Assembly (NCBI RefSeq): GCF_001315015.1
Contig: NZ_CP012914.1
Coordinates: 2,476,501 to 2,540,500, forward strand
Source of the DNA: Azospirillum brasilense
GTDB lineage: Bacteria > Pseudomonadota > Alphaproteobacteria > Azospirillales > Azospirillaceae
DNA: 64,000 nt
Reading direction: 5' to 3'
Shown here: positions 1 to 9,020 of the stretch, one piece after another
Layout of the letters: each line of letters opens with the position of its first letter
Position numbering within the stretch: position 1 is the stretch's first letter
The notes under the pieces: model-generated
The model's input: the letters and a program-made list of their open reading frames with translations, nothing else
Told to the model about the DNA's origin: nothing
Databases searched by the model: none
Made by a program: the position numbers and the translations under genes

Positions 1-91
1 GCCTGATGCCGCACCCCGAGGACGCGGTGTCCGCCTTCCATGGCAACACCGACGGCAAGCCCATGTTCGATGGTCTGGTGGAGGCCCTGTC

Positions 92-95
<4 letters not shown>
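1..95 (+). CDS. purQ: Phosphoribosylformylglycinamidine synthase subunit PurQ, 3' end
   Basis: Only the last 30 codons are in the window, read from base 3. They begin LMPHPED, the His/Glu segment that closes the class I glutamine amidotransferase triad in PurQ, and end at a TGA at 93-95. PurQ supplies ammonia from glutamine to PurL in purine synthesis. The stop overlaps the GTG start of purL (GTGA), so the two are translationally coupled. The active-site Cys lies outside the window; the assignment rests on this C-terminus and the adjacent purL. Confidence 0.85.
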
Positions 96-2308
<2,213 letters not shown>

Positions 2309-2336
2309 TCGGACGCGGTTGAGGGTTGAGGAACGG

Positions 2337-2368
2337 AAGGCCGGGCCATCGCCCGGCCTTTTCGTTTT
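2337..2368 (+). terminator. Rho-independent terminator after purL
   Basis: A perfect 10-bp stem (AAGGCCGGGC at 2337-2346 with GCCCGGCCTT at 2351-2360) closes a CATC loop and runs into TTTTCGTTTT. It lies 28 bases after the purL stop. Confidence 0.9.
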
Positions 2369-2379
2369 GGGGCGGAGTC

Positions 2380-2493
2380 TTGCCCCCACCCTTCCCACGG
2401 CTGCGCCGCGGGCCCCTTCCCTCCCCCGCTATCGCAGGAGAGGGAGTTTCAGTCCCCTCCCCTGCGAAGCGGGGGAGGGTTAGGGAGGGGGCG
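2380..2493. repeat. Dispersed GC-rich palindromic repeat, copy 1
   Basis: An imperfect palindromic block begins TTGCCCCCACCCTTCCCACGG, continues through two CCCTCCCC / GGGGAGGG hairpin arms and ends GGGTTAGGGAGGGGGCGA. Close relatives lie at 22722-22800 and 54291-54382. It is intergenic, between purL and the bolA-like gene, and has no coding potential. This copy has an extra internal hairpin (about 2431-2470) that copy 2 lacks. No gene lies in the roughly 300 bases from 2309 to 2606. Confidence 0.85.
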
Positions 2494-2606
2494 AGTGCTT
2501 CGCACCGCGGAATGTCGTCGCTTCTCCGGTGACAAACCCGGCCGGTCCGCCTAATTATACGGGCAGCGCCCGCATGGGCAGGGTTTGACGGAACAGGATG
2601 ACGGCC

Positions 2607-2846
2607 ATGGCGATGGAAGCCGCGGTGATCGAGAAGCTCATCAGGGAAGGCATCCCGGACGCGACGGTGGAGATCGCCGACCTGCGCGGCGACGGCGACC
2701 ATTACGCCGCGCTGGTCACCTCCGCCGCCTTCAAGGGCAAGTCGCGCGTGCAGCAGCACCAGATGGTCTACGCCGCCCTCCAGGGCCGGATGGGCGGGGA
2801 GCTGCACGCCCTGGCCCTGACCACCGCCGTGCCGGAAGGCGTGTAG
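2607..2846 (+). CDS. BolA/IbaG family protein
   Basis: A 79-residue BolA-type protein (class II KH-like fold). BolA proteins pair with monothiol glutaredoxins through a shared [2Fe-2S] cluster and act in iron-sulfur handling. The family pattern is visible: an N-terminal IEKLIREGIPDA helix, GDGDHYAALV, then KSRVQQHQMVYAAL, where the FKGKSRVxQHQ segment with its conserved His is diagnostic. An ATG at 2598 is also in frame; I prefer 2607 because family proteins begin about MxMEAxxIE and AGGATG lies just upstream. It is followed 61 bases later by grxD, the usual partner pairing. Confidence 0.93.
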   Translation: MAMEAAVIEKLIREGIPDATVEIADLRGDGDHYAALVTSAAFKGKSRVQQHQMVYAALQGRMGGELHALALTTAVPEGV

Positions 2847-2907
2847 GACGGCGTCCCCGCAAGACACCCCCGCAAGACACGACCACATCGTAAGAAGGCC
2901 GAGAGAC

Positions 2908-3249
2908 ATGGTTGACCAGAACGTCAAGGATCGCATCGAGCAGGACATCAAGGGCAACGATGTCGTGCTGTACATGAAGGGCACGCCCGTCTTCCCGCAG
3001 TGCGGCTTCTCCGCTGCCGTCGTCCAGGTGCTCAGCACCGTCGGCGTGAAGTTCAAGGGCATCAACATCCTGGAGGACCCGGGCCTGCGCCAGGGGCTGA
3101 AGGATTACTCGAACTGGCCGACCTTCCCGCAGCTCTACGTCAAGGGCGAGCTGGTCGGCGGCTGCGACATCGTGCGCGAGATGTACGAGTCGGGCGAGCT
3201 GCAGTCGCTGCTGGCCGACAAGGGCGTCGCGACGGGCGCCAACGCCTGA
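2908..3249 (+). CDS. grxD: Monothiol glutaredoxin (Grx4 type)
   Basis: A 113-residue cytosolic monothiol glutaredoxin with the CGFS active site at residues 32-35 in the context VFPQCGFSAAVVQ. The TFPQLYVKGELVGGCDI segment binds glutathione. Members bind a bridging [2Fe-2S] cluster with glutathione and deliver it to apoproteins, with BolA as heterodimer partner, which fits the gene just upstream. The length is typical. A spaced GAGA-type ribosome binding site precedes the ATG and a terminator follows at 3281. Confidence 0.97.
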   Translation: MVDQNVKDRIEQDIKGNDVVLYMKGTPVFPQCGFSAAVVQVLSTVGVKFKGINILEDPGLRQGLKDYSNWPTFPQLYVKGELVGGCDIVREMYESGELQSLLADKGVATGANA

Positions 3250-3280
3250 TCGGCCATACCCGTCGAAGGGATGTGACAAA

Positions 3281-3312
3281 GGGCTCCGCCACCGCGGAGC
3301 CCTTTTCCTTTT
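3281..3312 (+). terminator. Rho-independent terminator after grxD
   Basis: GGGCTCCGC (3281-3289) pairs with GCGGAGCCC (3294-3302) across CACC, followed by TTTTCCTTTT. It ends the bolA-grxD unit. Confidence 0.9.
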
Positions 3313-3391
3313 GTGGAACAGGCCCCGGCCCGCCTTTGTTTTTCCATCGACGAACCCGCGGAGGTGTCGGCACGGAAAAGGAGGCCTGGTC

Positions 3392-3826
3392 ATGGACAAG
3401 CGCGTGTTCCCAGCGGCGGCGCTGCTGGCACTGATGACTTTTCCCGTTCACGCACAAGGCCAGGACGGAACGGTCCCGAAACAGGAACGGCTGACCGCGT
3501 GCCGGGACGAGGTGTCCCGCTTCTCCGACCTGTTTCTCGGCGACAAGGTGGTGGCCGGCGGGCGCAACCACACCGCCCTGACCGGTGAGCAGAAGGACCG
3601 GCTGCGCGGCCTGCTGGGCGAGGCGCGATCCGCCGCCGGAAAGGGCGATCCGGACGGCTGCGTGGACCGGCTGCGTGAGGCCCGCGCGCTGGTCCGCAAC
3701 GAGGGCGTCGGCACCAACGTCCCGATCGGCCGGGGCTCGTCGGGGTCGTCCGGATCGATGCCCCGGAACGCAGCGCCCACCGGCAGTGGAAGCGGAGGCG
3801 GCACCGCAGGCGGCGGAGGCGGCTGA
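3392..3826 (+). CDS. Secreted hypothetical protein with Gly/Ser-rich tail
   Basis: A 144-residue protein I do not recognise. It begins with a clear Sec signal peptide (MDKR then a hydrophobic stretch to VHA, likely cut before QGQ), so it is exported. The mature part has a short helical region with two cysteines, about residues 37 and 90 (a possible disulfide), and an unstructured Gly/Ser tail from about residue 118. The open frame extends upstream, but the ATG at 3392 gives the signal peptide and follows AAAGGAGG. It stands alone between the grxD terminator and rarD. Confidence 0.7.
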   Translation: MDKRVFPAAALLALMTFPVHAQGQDGTVPKQERLTACRDEVSRFSDLFLGDKVVAGGRNHTALTGEQKDRLRGLLGEARSAAGKGDPDGCVDRLREARALVRNEGVGTNVPIGRGSSGSSGSMPRNAAPTGSGSGGGTAGGGGG

Positions 3827-3926
3827 GCGGGAAAACCCACGCGGGAAATACGGCATTCCCGGCGCGCAGTGCGGGCATGAGGGGGCGTTCCTATCGCCCA
3901 TTTCTTGGGCATGGTAAAGGGAAGCC

Positions 3927-4919
3927 ATGGCCCAGACCCCCTCCCCCTCCTTGCCGCAGGCCGACGGGCGCAACCCCGCCACCCTGGGCTTCGCCGCCGC
4001 CCTGACCGCCTTCCTGATCTGGGGTGGACTGGCGCCGATCTTCTTCAAGCAGCTCGGCAACGTCGGAGCGGTGGAGGTCGTCGCTCACCGGGTGCTGTGG
4101 ACCGTGGTGCTGGTCGGGCTGTGGCTGGTGCCGACGCGCGGCCTGTCCGGCATTCTGCGCGAGGTGGGAAGCTGGCGGCGGCTGGGCATCTTCCTGGTGA
4201 CGACGGCGCTGATCGGCAGCAACTGGACCATTTTCATCTGGGCCGTGAACAACGGCCATTTGGTGCAGTCCAGCCTCGGCTACTATATCAACCCGATCAT
4301 CAACGTGCTGCTGGGCATGGCCTTCCTTCAGGAGCGGCTGTCGAAGCGGCAGGGCGTCGCGGTGGTGATCGCGGCGGCGGGCGTGCTGAGCCTCGTCCTG
4401 TCCTATGGCGAGGTTCCCTGGGTGGCGCTGTCGCTGGCGCTGTCCTTCGGCGTGTATGCGCTGGTCCGCAAGAAGGCGGCCATCGACCCGGTGATCGGGC
4501 TGCTGGTGGAAACCGTGCTGCTGGTGCCGCCGGCCATCGCCTATCTGCTGTGGCTCAACGCCCACGGGCTGGGGAATTTTGGCGTCCACGGGCTGGGCAC
4601 CGACCTGCTGATCATCCTGACCGGCCCGGTGACGGCCATCCCGCTGGTGCTGTTCATGGTCGGCGCCGCCCGGCTGAAGCTGTCGACCATCGGCATCCTG
4701 CAATACATCAGCCCGACCGGGCAGCTGCTGCTCGGCGTCGCGGTCTATGGGGAGGCCTTCACCTCCTCCCACCTGCTGGCCTTCGTGTGCATCTGGGTGG
4801 CGCTGGCGCTCTATTCGGCGGACGCCCTGTTCACCCATCGGGCCGCCCGCGCCGAAGCCCGGGCGGAACGAAGCCGAGCGGAGCAGGCGCGCGCCGCCGC
4901 CGCCTGCCGCGCCGATTGA
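3927..4919 (+). CDS. rarD: EamA-family transporter, RarD type
   Basis: A 330-residue inner-membrane protein of the drug/metabolite transporter superfamily with about ten hydrophobic segments in two EamA repeats. RarD-type sequence is seen in FLIWGGLAPIFFKQLG, EVVAHRVLWT, GSNWTIFIWAVNNGH and SLGYYINPIINVLLG. RarD is named for chloramphenicol sensitivity in E. coli, but its natural substrate is not established. The extra length over a usual 290-300 residues is a charged Ala/Arg/Glu C-terminal tail. The ATG follows AAGGGAAG. The stop lies 6 bases from the convergent tetR-family stop. Confidence 0.9.
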   Translation: MAQTPSPSLPQADGRNPATLGFAAALTAFLIWGGLAPIFFKQLGNVGAVEVVAHRVLWTVVLVGLWLVPTRGLSGILREVGSWRRLGIFLVTTALIGSNWTIFIWAVNNGHLVQSSLGYYINPIINVLLGMAFLQERLSKRQGVAVVIAAAGVLSLVLSYGEVPWVALSLALSFGVYALVRKKAAIDPVIGLLVETVLLVPPAIAYLLWLNAHGLGNFGVHGLGTDLLIILTGPVTAIPLVLFMVGAARLKLSTIGILQYISPTGQLLLGVAVYGEAFTSSHLLAFVCIWVALALYSADALFTHRAARAEARAERSRAEQARAAAACRAD

Positions 4920-4925
4920 GGTGGC

Positions 4926-5585
4926 TCAGGCCCGCGGCGCGAGGCCGTGGGCCATGGTGTGGGCGAGCGTCTTCACCACCTCGTTGACGCGGTCCGGGCA
5001 GCGCCCGAACACCACCTGATCGAGGAAGCCCAGCCCGAAGCTGAGCGTGGCGATGCCCGCCGCAACGTGGGCGAGGTCGGCGTCCGCCGCGATTGCCCCG
5101 CGCTCGCGGAAAACCTCCAGCCGGCTGAGCAGGCAGGGGATGCGGCTTTCCGACAGGGTGCGGGCCATCTCGTTGGCGATGTCCGGATCGACCAGCGCAC
5201 GGGCCAGCATCACCCGCGTGAAGTCGCGGCACTTCCAGGCGTGGCGGAGCTGGTGCAGCAGGAAGGCCGCCAGATCCTCCTCCAGATCGTCGCCGGGCGG
5301 CGGCATGGCGCAGCCGCTCCCCTCCTCGCGCCCGTAGCGCTCCACGACGGCCAGCAGCAGGCCCGCCTTGCCCGAGAAATAGCGCTGGATGAGCTGCTCG
5401 TTCACACCGGCGCGGCCGGCGATGTCGCGCGTGGTCGCGGCGTCGAAGCCGCGCTCGGCGAACACCATCTTCGCCGCGTCCAGCAGGACGCCCTTAGTGG
5501 CTTCGCGGTCGCGCTTGCGCGCGGGAGCGTCGGCTCCGGTTCCGCAACAGCCCTCATCAACGGCCGGGGTGTCGGTCTTGTCCAC
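4926..5585 (-). CDS. TetR-family transcriptional regulator
   Basis: A 219-residue TetR/AcrR repressor. The HTH lies at about residues 36-80 (AERGFDAATTRDIAGRAGVN, then a RYFSGKAGLL recognition end), followed by an unrecognised ligand-binding domain. The GTG at 5585 is chosen because GAGAGG lies just upstream and because the longer reading frame runs through the promoter. It is transcribed away from the Old Yellow Enzyme gene at 5806, with two palindromes in the shared promoter (5640-5655 and 5682-5697). By analogy with NemR it probably represses itself and nemA and is released by reactive electrophiles; that is inference. Confidence 0.9.
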   Translation of the reverse strand: MDKTDTPAVDEGCCGTGADAPARKRDREATKGVLLDAAKMVFAERGFDAATTRDIAGRAGVNEQLIQRYFSGKAGLLLAVVERYGREEGSGCAMPPPGDDLEEDLAAFLLHQLRHAWKCRDFTRVMLARALVDPDIANEMARTLSESRIPCLLSRLEVFRERGAIAADADLAHVAAGIATLSFGLGFLDQVVFGRCPDRVNEVVKTLAHTMAHGLAPRA

Positions 5586-5632
5586 GATGCAGGCCCTCTC
5601 ACTGGCCGCCCATCCGTATGGCGGCTGAAATG

Positions 5633-5701
5633 ATAATAGGTATGCACGTGCATACTTGACAAGCCCGGATGGCGCTGGCAAGTATGTACCCACATACATA
5701 C
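5633..5701. promoter_or_regulatory. Divergent tetR/nemA promoter with two candidate operators
   Basis: GTATGCACGTGCATAC (5640-5655) is a perfect 16-bp palindrome. A second inverted repeat, GTATGT-N4-ACATAC, lies at 5682-5697. For the tetR gene, a minus-strand -35 TTGTCA (5662-5657) and -10 TATTAT (5638-5633) are 18 bases apart with the perfect palindrome between them. For nemA, a -35 TTGACA (5656-5661) and a -10-like AAGTAT (5680-5685) overlap the second repeat. The two -35 boxes overlap almost completely. The arrangement suits one repressor shutting both promoters. Confidence 0.8.
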
Positions 5702-5805
5702 CGGGCGCCGCCCAACCCGCGGAACCCCGGACCCCGCCTTGGATCGCCCAACTTGGGACGCCCCAACGTGGGACCCGATTTTTGAATCGAGAGGGCAACC
5801 GCATC

Positions 5806-6909
5806 ATGACCACCGCCGATCTGTTCACGCCGCTGCGTCTTGGCTCCATGGAGCTGCCGAACCGCGTCATCATGGCGCCGATGACCCGCAGCCGTGCGGG
5901 CGAGGGCAACGTTCCCACCCCGCTGATGGCCGAGTATTACAGCCAGCGCGCCTCCGCCGGCCTCATCATCACCGAGGCGACGCAGGTCTCGGCCACCGCC
6001 CAGGGCTATCCCAGCACGCCGGGCCTCCACACCGACGCGCAGACGCTCGCCTGGCGCCGCATCGCGGAGGAGGTCCACGCCAAGGGCGGGCTGATCGCCG
6101 CGCAGCTCTGGCACGTCGGCCGCATCTCCCACGCGGAATTCCAGCCGAACGGCGCCCTGCCGGTCGCCCCCTCGGCGATCGCCGCCGCCGGCGAGTCCTA
6201 CACCAGCAAGGGTCTGGTGCCCTTCCCCACCCCGCGCGCCCTGGAGACCGATGAGATTCCCGGTCTGGTCAAGGCCTTCGCCGACGCCGCCAAGCGCGCG
6301 GTGTTCGACGCCGGGCTGGATGGGGTGGAGATCCACGGCGCCAACGGCTATCTGATCGACCAGTTCCTGCGCGACCGCACCAACAAGCGCACCGACCGCT
6401 ACGGCGGCGGCGTGGAGAACCGGGCGCGCTTCCTTCTGGAGATCCTGGACGCGGTGACCACCGCCGTCGGTCCCGGCCGGGTCGGCGTCCGGCTGTCGCC
6501 CACCGGCACCTTCAACGACATGGCGGACAGCGACCCGCGGGCGCTCTACACCCACGTCACCGAGGCGCTGAATCCCTTCGGCCTCGCCTTCCTGCACGTG
6601 ATCGAAGGCCAGCCGGGCCACCACATGGCCCCGCCGGAGGGCGCCCCGCACCTTGCGGCGGAACTGCGCCGGATCTTCAAGGGCCCCCTCATCATCAACG
6701 GCGGCTACAGCAAGGAGCAGGCCGAGGCGGCCATCGCCGCCGGCGCGGCGGACGCGGTGAGCTTCGGCGAGCCCTTCATCGCCAACCCGGACCTGCCGGA
6801 GCGCTTCCGCCGCAACGCGACGCTGAACACACCGGACAAGGCCAGCTACTACGGCGGCGACGCCCGCGGCTACACCGACTATCTGGCGCTGGAAACGGCC
6901 GACGCCTGA
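5806..6909 (+). CDS. nemA: Old Yellow Enzyme family alkene/N-ethylmaleimide reductase
   Basis: A 367-residue FMN-dependent, NAD(P)H-using ene-reductase in a TIM-barrel fold that reduces activated C=C bonds of electrophiles such as N-ethylmaleimide and enones. The FMN-binding start LFTPLRLGSMELPNRVIMAPMTR, the substrate-binding His/Asn pair in HGANGY (His177, Asn180) followed by catalytic Tyr182, RTDRYGGGVENR and the C-terminal GEPFIANPDLPERF are all present. The ATG at 5806 follows GAGAGG. It is divergent from a TetR regulator and ends at a terminator (6954-6983). Cytoplasmic, probably electrophile detoxification. Confidence 0.93.
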   Translation: MTTADLFTPLRLGSMELPNRVIMAPMTRSRAGEGNVPTPLMAEYYSQRASAGLIITEATQVSATAQGYPSTPGLHTDAQTLAWRRIAEEVHAKGGLIAAQLWHVGRISHAEFQPNGALPVAPSAIAAAGESYTSKGLVPFPTPRALETDEIPGLVKAFADAAKRAVFDAGLDGVEIHGANGYLIDQFLRDRTNKRTDRYGGGVENRARFLLEILDAVTTAVGPGRVGVRLSPTGTFNDMADSDPRALYTHVTEALNPFGLAFLHVIEGQPGHHMAPPEGAPHLAAELRRIFKGPLIINGGYSKEQAEAAIAAGAADAVSFGEPFIANPDLPERFRRNATLNTPDKASYYGGDARGYTDYLALETADA

Positions 6910-6953
6910 TCCCTCTCCCCCGCGGGGATTGCCCCCGATCCCCGCACCTCAAG

Positions 6954-6983
6954 GCCGGGACCCGCAAGGGTTCCGGCTTTTTT
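6954..6983 (+). terminator. Rho-independent terminator after nemA
   Basis: GCCGGGACCC (6954-6963) pairs with GGGTTCCGGC (6968-6977, one G-T pair) across GCAA, then TTTTTT. Confidence 0.88.
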
Positions 6984-7200
6984 CTTTCCACCGGGTTTCT
7001 TTCCACCGGGCCACCAGCGCCGACGTTGCCCGTTCCGGGAGTCGGCTGTTATCCGGAACCGAGCGAAGGAGACGGCGGAGAGTGGGATGCCGAGGCCATG
7101 CGGGCCGAATGCCGGGCCACACTGAACGCGACAGAGAAAGGTTCTTGAACACCGCTCAGAACCTTTACAACCTATTTCACAGTACTCAATGACGCCTTCC

Positions 7201-7320
7201 AGCCCTCTCCCCTCTGGGGAGAGGGTGGCCCGGAGGGCCGGTGAGGGGGCTGCGCTTGATGACAAGTTCGGGAGTCGCGCAACCCCCTCACCCTCCCCTC
7301 TCCCCAGAGGGGAGAGGGAA
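7201..7320. repeat. Second GC-rich palindromic repeat family
   Basis: The block begins with CCCTCTCCCCTCTGGGGAGAGGG, itself a hairpin, followed by GGCCCGGAGGGCC. About 70 bases later it ends with the reverse-oriented CCCTCTCCCCAGAGGGGAGAGGG. The two ends are inverted copies of one motif, so the 120-base unit can fold as a cruciform. It differs in sequence from the 2380/22722/54291 family. No ORF of interest lies inside it. Confidence 0.8.
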
Positions 7321-7340
7321 CTCAATCCGACCGCCCATCC

Positions 7341-7392
7341 CCAAACGAAAAAGGCCCAAACGAAAAAGGCCGCGCCCGAAGGCGCGGCCTTT
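7341..7392 (-). terminator. rpsD terminator with duplicated T-tract
   Basis: On the minus strand AAAGGCCGCGCC-TTCG-GGCGCGGCCTTT (7392 to 7365) runs into TTCGTTTGG. The tail is duplicated: CCAAACGAAAAAGGCC occurs twice in tandem on the plus strand (about 7341-7371). It ends 23 bases past the rpsD stop. Confidence 0.88.
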
Positions 7393-7415
7393 CGCGTGTC
7401 GGCTGGGCCGAACGG

Positions 7416-8030
7416 TCAGCGCGAGTAGAACTCGACGACCAGGTTCGGTTCCATCTGGACCGGGTACGGAATGTCGGCCAGCAGCGGGACGCGGACGAAG
7501 CGGCCCTTCAGGGCGCCCGTGTCGACTTCCAGGTAGTCCGGGGTGTCGCGCTCACCCGAGGCGGTGGCCTCGAGGATGAGGGCCATCTGCTTGGACTTGG
7601 CGCGCACCTCGATGGTGTCGCCTTCCTTGATCTGGGCCGACGGGATGTTCAGGCGGCGGCCGTTGACCAGGATGTGGCCGTGGTTGATGATCTGGCGCGC
7701 GGCGAACGGGGTCGGCGCGAACTTCATGCGGTAGACCACCGCGTCCAGGCGGCGCTCCAGCAGGCCCACCAGGTTCTCGCCGGTGTCGCCCTTGCGGCGC
7801 ACGGCCTCGGCGTAGATGCGGCGGAACTGCTTCTCGCCGATGTTGCCGTAGTAGCCCTTCAGCTTCTGCTTCGCCATGAGCTGCAGGCCGTAGTCGGACG
7901 GCTTCTTGCGGCGCTGGCCGTGCTGGCCGGGGCCATACTCACGCTTGTTGATCGGCGACTTGCCACGGCCCCAGAGGTTTACGCCGAGGCGGCGGTCGAT
8001 CTTGTACTTGGACTGTTGACGCTTGGCCAT
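7416..8030 (-). CDS. rpsD: 30S ribosomal protein S4
   Basis: A 204-residue S4 with the primary 16S rRNA-binding N-terminal part ([33 protein letters not shown]) and the S4 RNA-binding domain (about residues 93-155: [37 protein letters not shown]). It ends VVEFYSR, as usual in alphaproteobacteria. It nucleates 30S assembly. The ATG at 8030 is fixed by the family start MAKR. It is a single-gene unit with its own promoter (8141-8168) and terminator. Confidence 0.98.
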   Translation of the reverse strand: MAKRQQSKYKIDRRLGVNLWGRGKSPINKREYGPGQHGQRRKKPSDYGLQLMAKQKLKGYYGNIGEKQFRRIYAEAVRRKGDTGENLVGLLERRLDAVVYRMKFAPTPFAARQIINHGHILVNGRRLNIPSAQIKEGDTIEVRAKSKQMALILEATASGERDTPDYLEVDTGALKGRFVRVPLLADIPYPVQMEPNLVVEFYSR

Positions 8031-8140
8031 TTGATCCTCGATGGAACACGAGTTGGTTTTGTCCCGGTAGTTCCGCGGAACAGGCCGCGGACGGGGCGCA
8101 AACAAGAGGCACGCCCGCTTTCCCAGGAGTGAAGGCGCGC

Positions 8141-8168
8141 ACTATACGGATTCGGCGCGCCTTGTCAA
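8141..8168 (-). promoter_or_regulatory. Sigma-70-type promoter of rpsD
   Basis: On the minus strand TTGACA (8168-8163) and TATAGT (8146-8141) are separated by 16 bases, about 110 bases upstream of the rpsD ATG. This is among the best consensus promoters in the window. The -35 box lies at the edge of a 16-bp direct repeat, TCAAACCATGAGTCGG, at 8165-8180 and 8182-8197. Confidence 0.8.
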
Positions 8169-8213
8169 ACCATGAGTCGGCTCAAACCATGAGTCGGGTC
8201 GCACCACGAAGCC

Positions 8214-8546
8214 TCAGCAGCACTCGTCCTCCAACTGCCGCAGCATGGCCAGACCTTCCTCGTCCTCATACTCCTCGAACAGGTCGGAGATGTAGTAGAC
8301 GTTGGCGCAGAGCAGGCACAGGCCGTCCGCCTGACGCTTCAACGGGTCGTCGGCCACGGCCAGCTTCGCCCGGAAGCGTTCCCAGAAGGCGTTGGTCTTG
8401 GCCGGGTCGTCGATGTGCATGTACAGGCGCTCGATGATGCGGCGGGAGTTGCCCTCGCAGTCGATGCCCTTGAAGGAGACGTAGCGGTCGGGAGTGTCGG
8501 TTGCGTCCACGGTTGTGCGTCCTGCGGAAGAGGGTTGTGTTGACAT
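8214..8546 (-). CDS. cowN: CowN, protects nitrogenase from carbon monoxide
   Basis: A 110-residue cytoplasmic protein. The family core DRYVSFKGIDC-EGNSRRI, HIDDPAKTNAFWERF, LLCANVYYISDLFE and the terminal acidic ...DEEGLAMLRQLEDECC match CowN as I remember it from Rhodospirillum and other diazotrophs, where it lets N2-dependent growth continue in the presence of CO. The N-terminal 18 residues (Ser/Thr/Asp-rich) exceed the usual 90-odd residues and may be a start choice; the core begins at D20. It lies 105 bases downstream of a 70-residue ORF and near rcoM, which argues for CO-dependent expression. Confidence 0.92.
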   Translation of the reverse strand: MSTQPSSAGRTTVDATDTPDRYVSFKGIDCEGNSRRIIERLYMHIDDPAKTNAFWERFRAKLAVADDPLKRQADGLCLLCANVYYISDLFEEYEDEEGLAMLRQLEDECC

Positions 8547-8651
8547 CCCTCATCGCGGAAGGCGGGTCCAGGAACAAGACCCGCTGCACGAACGGCGGGC
8601 GGACGGCGTGAACGGCGGGAGTCCTGCGCGAACGGTTCGCGCTCTCATCCT

Positions 8652-8864
8652 TCAGGCGGCGTGCGACAGCTCTTCCTCGGTGAAGTCCAGCAGCGTGTTC
8701 AGCCGCTGCGGGGTCAGCGCCTCGATCCCCTCGTGCCACATCACCTCGCCGAACAGGGCGTGCAGAGCGGCGAGACGCTCCGGCGAGAGCGCAGTCAGAC
8801 GGTCGCCGTAATACTCCACCACGAGCTGGTCCACATAGGCGCGGTCGTCGTCCTGGAAAGCCAT
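8652..8864 (-). CDS. Small acidic protein between rcoM and cowN
   Basis: A 70-residue protein I do not recognise. It is acidic and predicted helical, with no signal peptide or membrane segment: MAFQDDDRAYVDQLVVEYYG, then a C-terminal half with LSPERLAALHALFGEV and LNTLLDFTEEELSHAA. An AGGAGAT ribosome binding site lies close upstream of the ATG. It is the first gene after the candidate activator-dependent promoter at 8922-8998 and is followed on the same strand by cowN, so it probably shares cowN's expression. Its role in CO tolerance is inference from position only. Confidence 0.8.
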   Translation of the reverse strand: MAFQDDDRAYVDQLVVEYYGDRLTALSPERLAALHALFGEVMWHEGIEALTPQRLNTLLDFTEEELSHAA

Positions 8865-8921
8865 GGCCGTATCTCCTCGTCATCGTGGCGCCCACCCGAT
8901 GCGGGCGCCGGCCATGGCTTT

Positions 8922-8998
8922 GTTCTACGCCTGCGGCGGCGCCGGACGATTGAGGCGGATCAACCGGCATGGGATGTCACAGGCCGGCGGGAACAACC
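8922..8998 (-). promoter_or_regulatory. Candidate CO- or redox-activated promoter of the cowN operon
   Basis: On the minus strand a -10-like TAGAAC (8927-8922) has no recognisable -35. Two direct repeats lie upstream, GGTTGTTCCCGCC (8998-8986) and GGTTGATCCGCC (8965-8954), 33 bases apart; LytTR-domain activators such as RcoM typically bind direct repeats. The second overlaps TTGAT-N4-CTCAA (8963-8950), which is 9 of 10 to the FNR/FixK box. Its centre is 32 bases from the centre of the -10, exactly the class II (-41.5) position. Either RcoM or an FNR-type activator, or both, could act here. Confidence 0.55.
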
Positions 8999-9020
8999 CT
9001 GATGCGCGTGAGGAGAAAGG

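Larger units (their letters stand above)
6910..7415. other. Intergenic region without a gene between nemA and rpsD
   Basis: No credible gene is seen. The region holds the nemA terminator, a tandem duplication of TTTCTTTCCACCGGG (6980-7009), an inverted repeat AAAGGTTCT-N12-AGAACCTTT (7137-7145 and 7158-7166), a repeat of a second palindromic family (7201-7320) and the rpsD terminator. Confidence 0.7.
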
